Below, in pieces: positions 62,470 to 64,000 of a DNA stretch of 64,000 nt (position 1 is its first letter; each line of letters opens with the position of its first letter). The notes beneath the pieces are model-generated. The model ran no database searches. It had not been told where the DNA came from and was given only the letters and a program-made list of their open reading frames with translations. This DNA is from Myrica gale. Its lineage: Eukaryota > Streptophyta > Magnoliopsida > Fagales > Myricaceae. A program made the translations under genes and the position numbers. The DNA is taken from contig OZ005608.1 in NCBI GenBank assembly GCA_963930655.1, forward strand, positions 25,135,271 through 25,199,270. The letters are read 5' to 3'.

Positions 62470-62824
62470 TTTTTAAACGCTGTATGAAATTCTAGAGTTG
62501 TTCCATTGGTTTAATTTTCGGATGTGAGAGATGATAATAACAAATTTATCAGCTAAAGAATGGACTTTAGAAGCGAATGTGAACTTTAATGGCTGTGAGG
62601 TATTTCATGTTATGCCTTCAATTGATGATCATCAAATTCAATGTATGAGTTTAGATTCTTTACCTTATGATATGAGTGACAAGCTGGACTTTTCTAATAT
62701 TAGATTTTAATTCTCTTGCTTTTGTTTTTGATTTTTTAAATTAATTTTTATAATTTTGTGTTCTTCTAAATATGTTCGAGTCCTGTTTGGTTTTTGATGC
62801 AAACATAATATTTTTCCGTGGTAA
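62470..62824. other. Intergenic, no gene seen
   Basis: AT-rich sequence between the MITE and the TRIM; a short frame near 62521-62710 on the plus strand shows no recognisable motif. Confidence 0.35.
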
Positions 62825-62829
62825 GTGAG

Positions 62830-63739
62830 TATTAGAGTTAGTCTCACATTGCTAAAGCAATGTGGGCCATTGTAATCAAAGGCTTATAAATAAAGCCTCT
62901 CTGTAATCTTCATCCTTACACCAGTGAGTACACACATTTGCCCATTTGGGCCTTCCCACAGTGGATGTAGGTCTATGGACCGAACCACTTAAATCTTGTG
63001 TTTCACTTCTCCTCGCTCTCTTTTAGTCTAAATTTTTATTCTCTTTTATTTTATTCTTAACATGGTATCAGAGCCATTTCGATCCTGTGGCCCATTTTGG
63101 CTCAGGCTGGTCAGCACTCTTGTTGGCTTAGCTTGGCCTAGTTTAGGCCTAGTCCAGTCCGGCCTATTTTAGTTCTTCTCTTGGGCCTTCCGGCGCCCTA
63201 TCCGGCATCACTCCGGCGACCTTCCGGCGCCCCGTCCGGCATTCCTCCGGCGACCTTCCGGTGTCTTCTCTCGGGCCTTCCGGCGCCCCGTCCGGCATTC
63301 CTCCGACGACCTTCCGGCGTCTTCCCCATTCCGGCGACCCTCTCCGTCCATCTTCAGGCGATTGTCGGCCTCTCCGGTCAGATTTCGGCCAACTTCCGGC
63401 GACTGTCTGCCCTTCTTCGGCCATCCTCTGGCGCCATTTTTTCTTATGGAGAATTTCTTTTTCTAGTCCAAACTCAACGTGTATCCACCTTGCGTTTGCG
63501 GGGGAGTATTAGAGTTAGTCCCACATTGCTAAAGCAATGTGGGCCATTGTAATCAAAGGCTTATAAATAAAGCCTCTCTGTAATCTTCATCCTTACACCA
63601 GTGAGTACACACATTTGCCCATTTGGGCCTTCCCACAGTGGATGTAGGTCTATGGACCGAACCACTTAAATCTTGTGTCTCACTTCTCCTCTCTCTCTCT
63701 TAGTCTAAATTTTTATTCTCTTTTATTTTAGTCTTAACA
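62830..63739 (+). mobile_element. TRIM-like miniature LTR retrotransposon, complete
   Basis: Two 233-bp LTRs, 62830-63062 and 63507-63739, each beginning TATTAGAGTTAGTC and ending CTTAACA. Immediately after the 5' LTR is the primer binding site TGGTATCAGAGCC (from 63063), and directly before the 3' LTR is the purine tract GCGGGGGAG. A perfect 5-bp target duplication GTGAG flanks the whole (62825-62829 and 63740-63744). The 444-bp interior is non-coding and partly made of tandem copies of a CCTTCCGGCG-containing unit at 63183-63430. The element looks whole for its class. The two LTRs differ at only about five positions, so it is young. It has no gag or pol and would need help from an autonomous relative. 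Confidence 0.95.
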
Positions 63740-63744
63740 GTGAG

Positions 63745-64000
63745 GATACTTAATAAAAATCGAAGATATCGTCCACCTTTATTAAAAAAAAAATTGAATG
63801 ATGACTACTATTAGTGGGACAAATCTCTTAGTGTTAATTTCAAGAAATACCCCCCCCCCCCCCCCCCCATTTATATGCACATGGCATTAATTCTACCTAT
63901 AGCTAGCAGAAATTTTGAAGTCTTACGTTTCTAGAAGATGGGAGAAGTAATTCAATCACAATCCTAAACAAGGAAGTGACATTTCTTTGCTTCACAATAT
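63745..64000. other. Right edge of the window
   Basis: Holds a 20-base C run at 63850-63869; no gene seen. Confidence 0.4.

Noticed and set aside
62830-63062. Possibility that the TRIM belongs to the 5S-containing Cassandra group
   Set aside because: I could not find 5S-like internal promoter sequence in the LTRs.
63164-63552. Frames of 83-123 residues rich in Pro, Ser and Arg
   Set aside because: They arise from tandem repeats in the non-coding interior of a TRIM.

Overview
The window is nuclear DNA of a flowering plant, most likely a woody core eudicot. The genes carry many short GT-AG introns, their products match well-known Arabidopsis families, intergenic DNA is AT-rich, and the spaces between genes are full of MITEs, Mutator-like elements, miniature LTR elements (TRIMs), a SINE and a LINE-like insertion. 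GC-rich, internally palindromic Mutator-like elements are common in Fagales-type genomes as far as I recall, so an order-level guess of Fagales is possible but weak. Nothing prokaryotic, viral-coding or CRISPR-like is present.

Layout. 1-1.8 kb: 5' part of a RIDA deaminase gene (minus strand; runs off the left edge). 1.9-2.9 kb: Tourist-like MITE and a complete TRIM. 3.4-4.7 kb: five-exon NEP1-interacting-like RING-H2 gene (minus), with a copy of its promoter about 1.2 kb upstream, beyond a Mutator-like element. 6-14.5 kb: gene-poor, with an unidentified exon-like relic, a 326-bp tandem duplication, a perfect 74-bp tandem duplication and MITEs. 14.6-19.3 kb: eight-exon calcium-dependent protein kinase (plus) followed by a LINE-like insertion. 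23.4-24.4 kb: translation factor eIF1/SUI1 (minus). 26.5-31.8 kb: thirteen-exon augmin subunit 4 (minus), head-to-head with a six-exon RNI-like gene at 32.1-35.7 kb. 36.3-38.2 kb: 5'-truncated, frame-broken aconitase copy (minus). 39.4-45.8 kb: nine-exon NDUFAF2-like complex I assembly factor (minus), whose introns hold a SINE and a Mutator-like element nested in a MITE. 46.4-47.5 kb: intronless chloroplast ATP synthase gamma subunit (plus). 52.7-53.3 kb: S40-type senescence regulator (plus). 57.8-58.7 kb: GGPP synthase small subunit GGR (minus). 59.8-61.5 kb: 3-ketoacyl-CoA synthase (minus). 62.8-63.7 kb: a second complete TRIM.

The genes are functionally mixed, as is usual for a plant chromosome arm: calcium signalling, translation initiation, microtubule nucleation, organelle energy metabolism, isoprenoid and very-long-chain lipid synthesis. 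There is no metabolic cluster. Two divergent pairs (augmin-4/RNI-like, about 360 bp between start codons; NDUFAF2-like/ATP synthase gamma, about 620 bp) may share promoters. I rebuilt exons by hand from splice sites, reading phase and family similarity; all intact multi-exon genes close in frame. I found no convincing new biological system. The most interesting material is the nested transposon architecture, the promoter duplication and the decaying aconitase copy.
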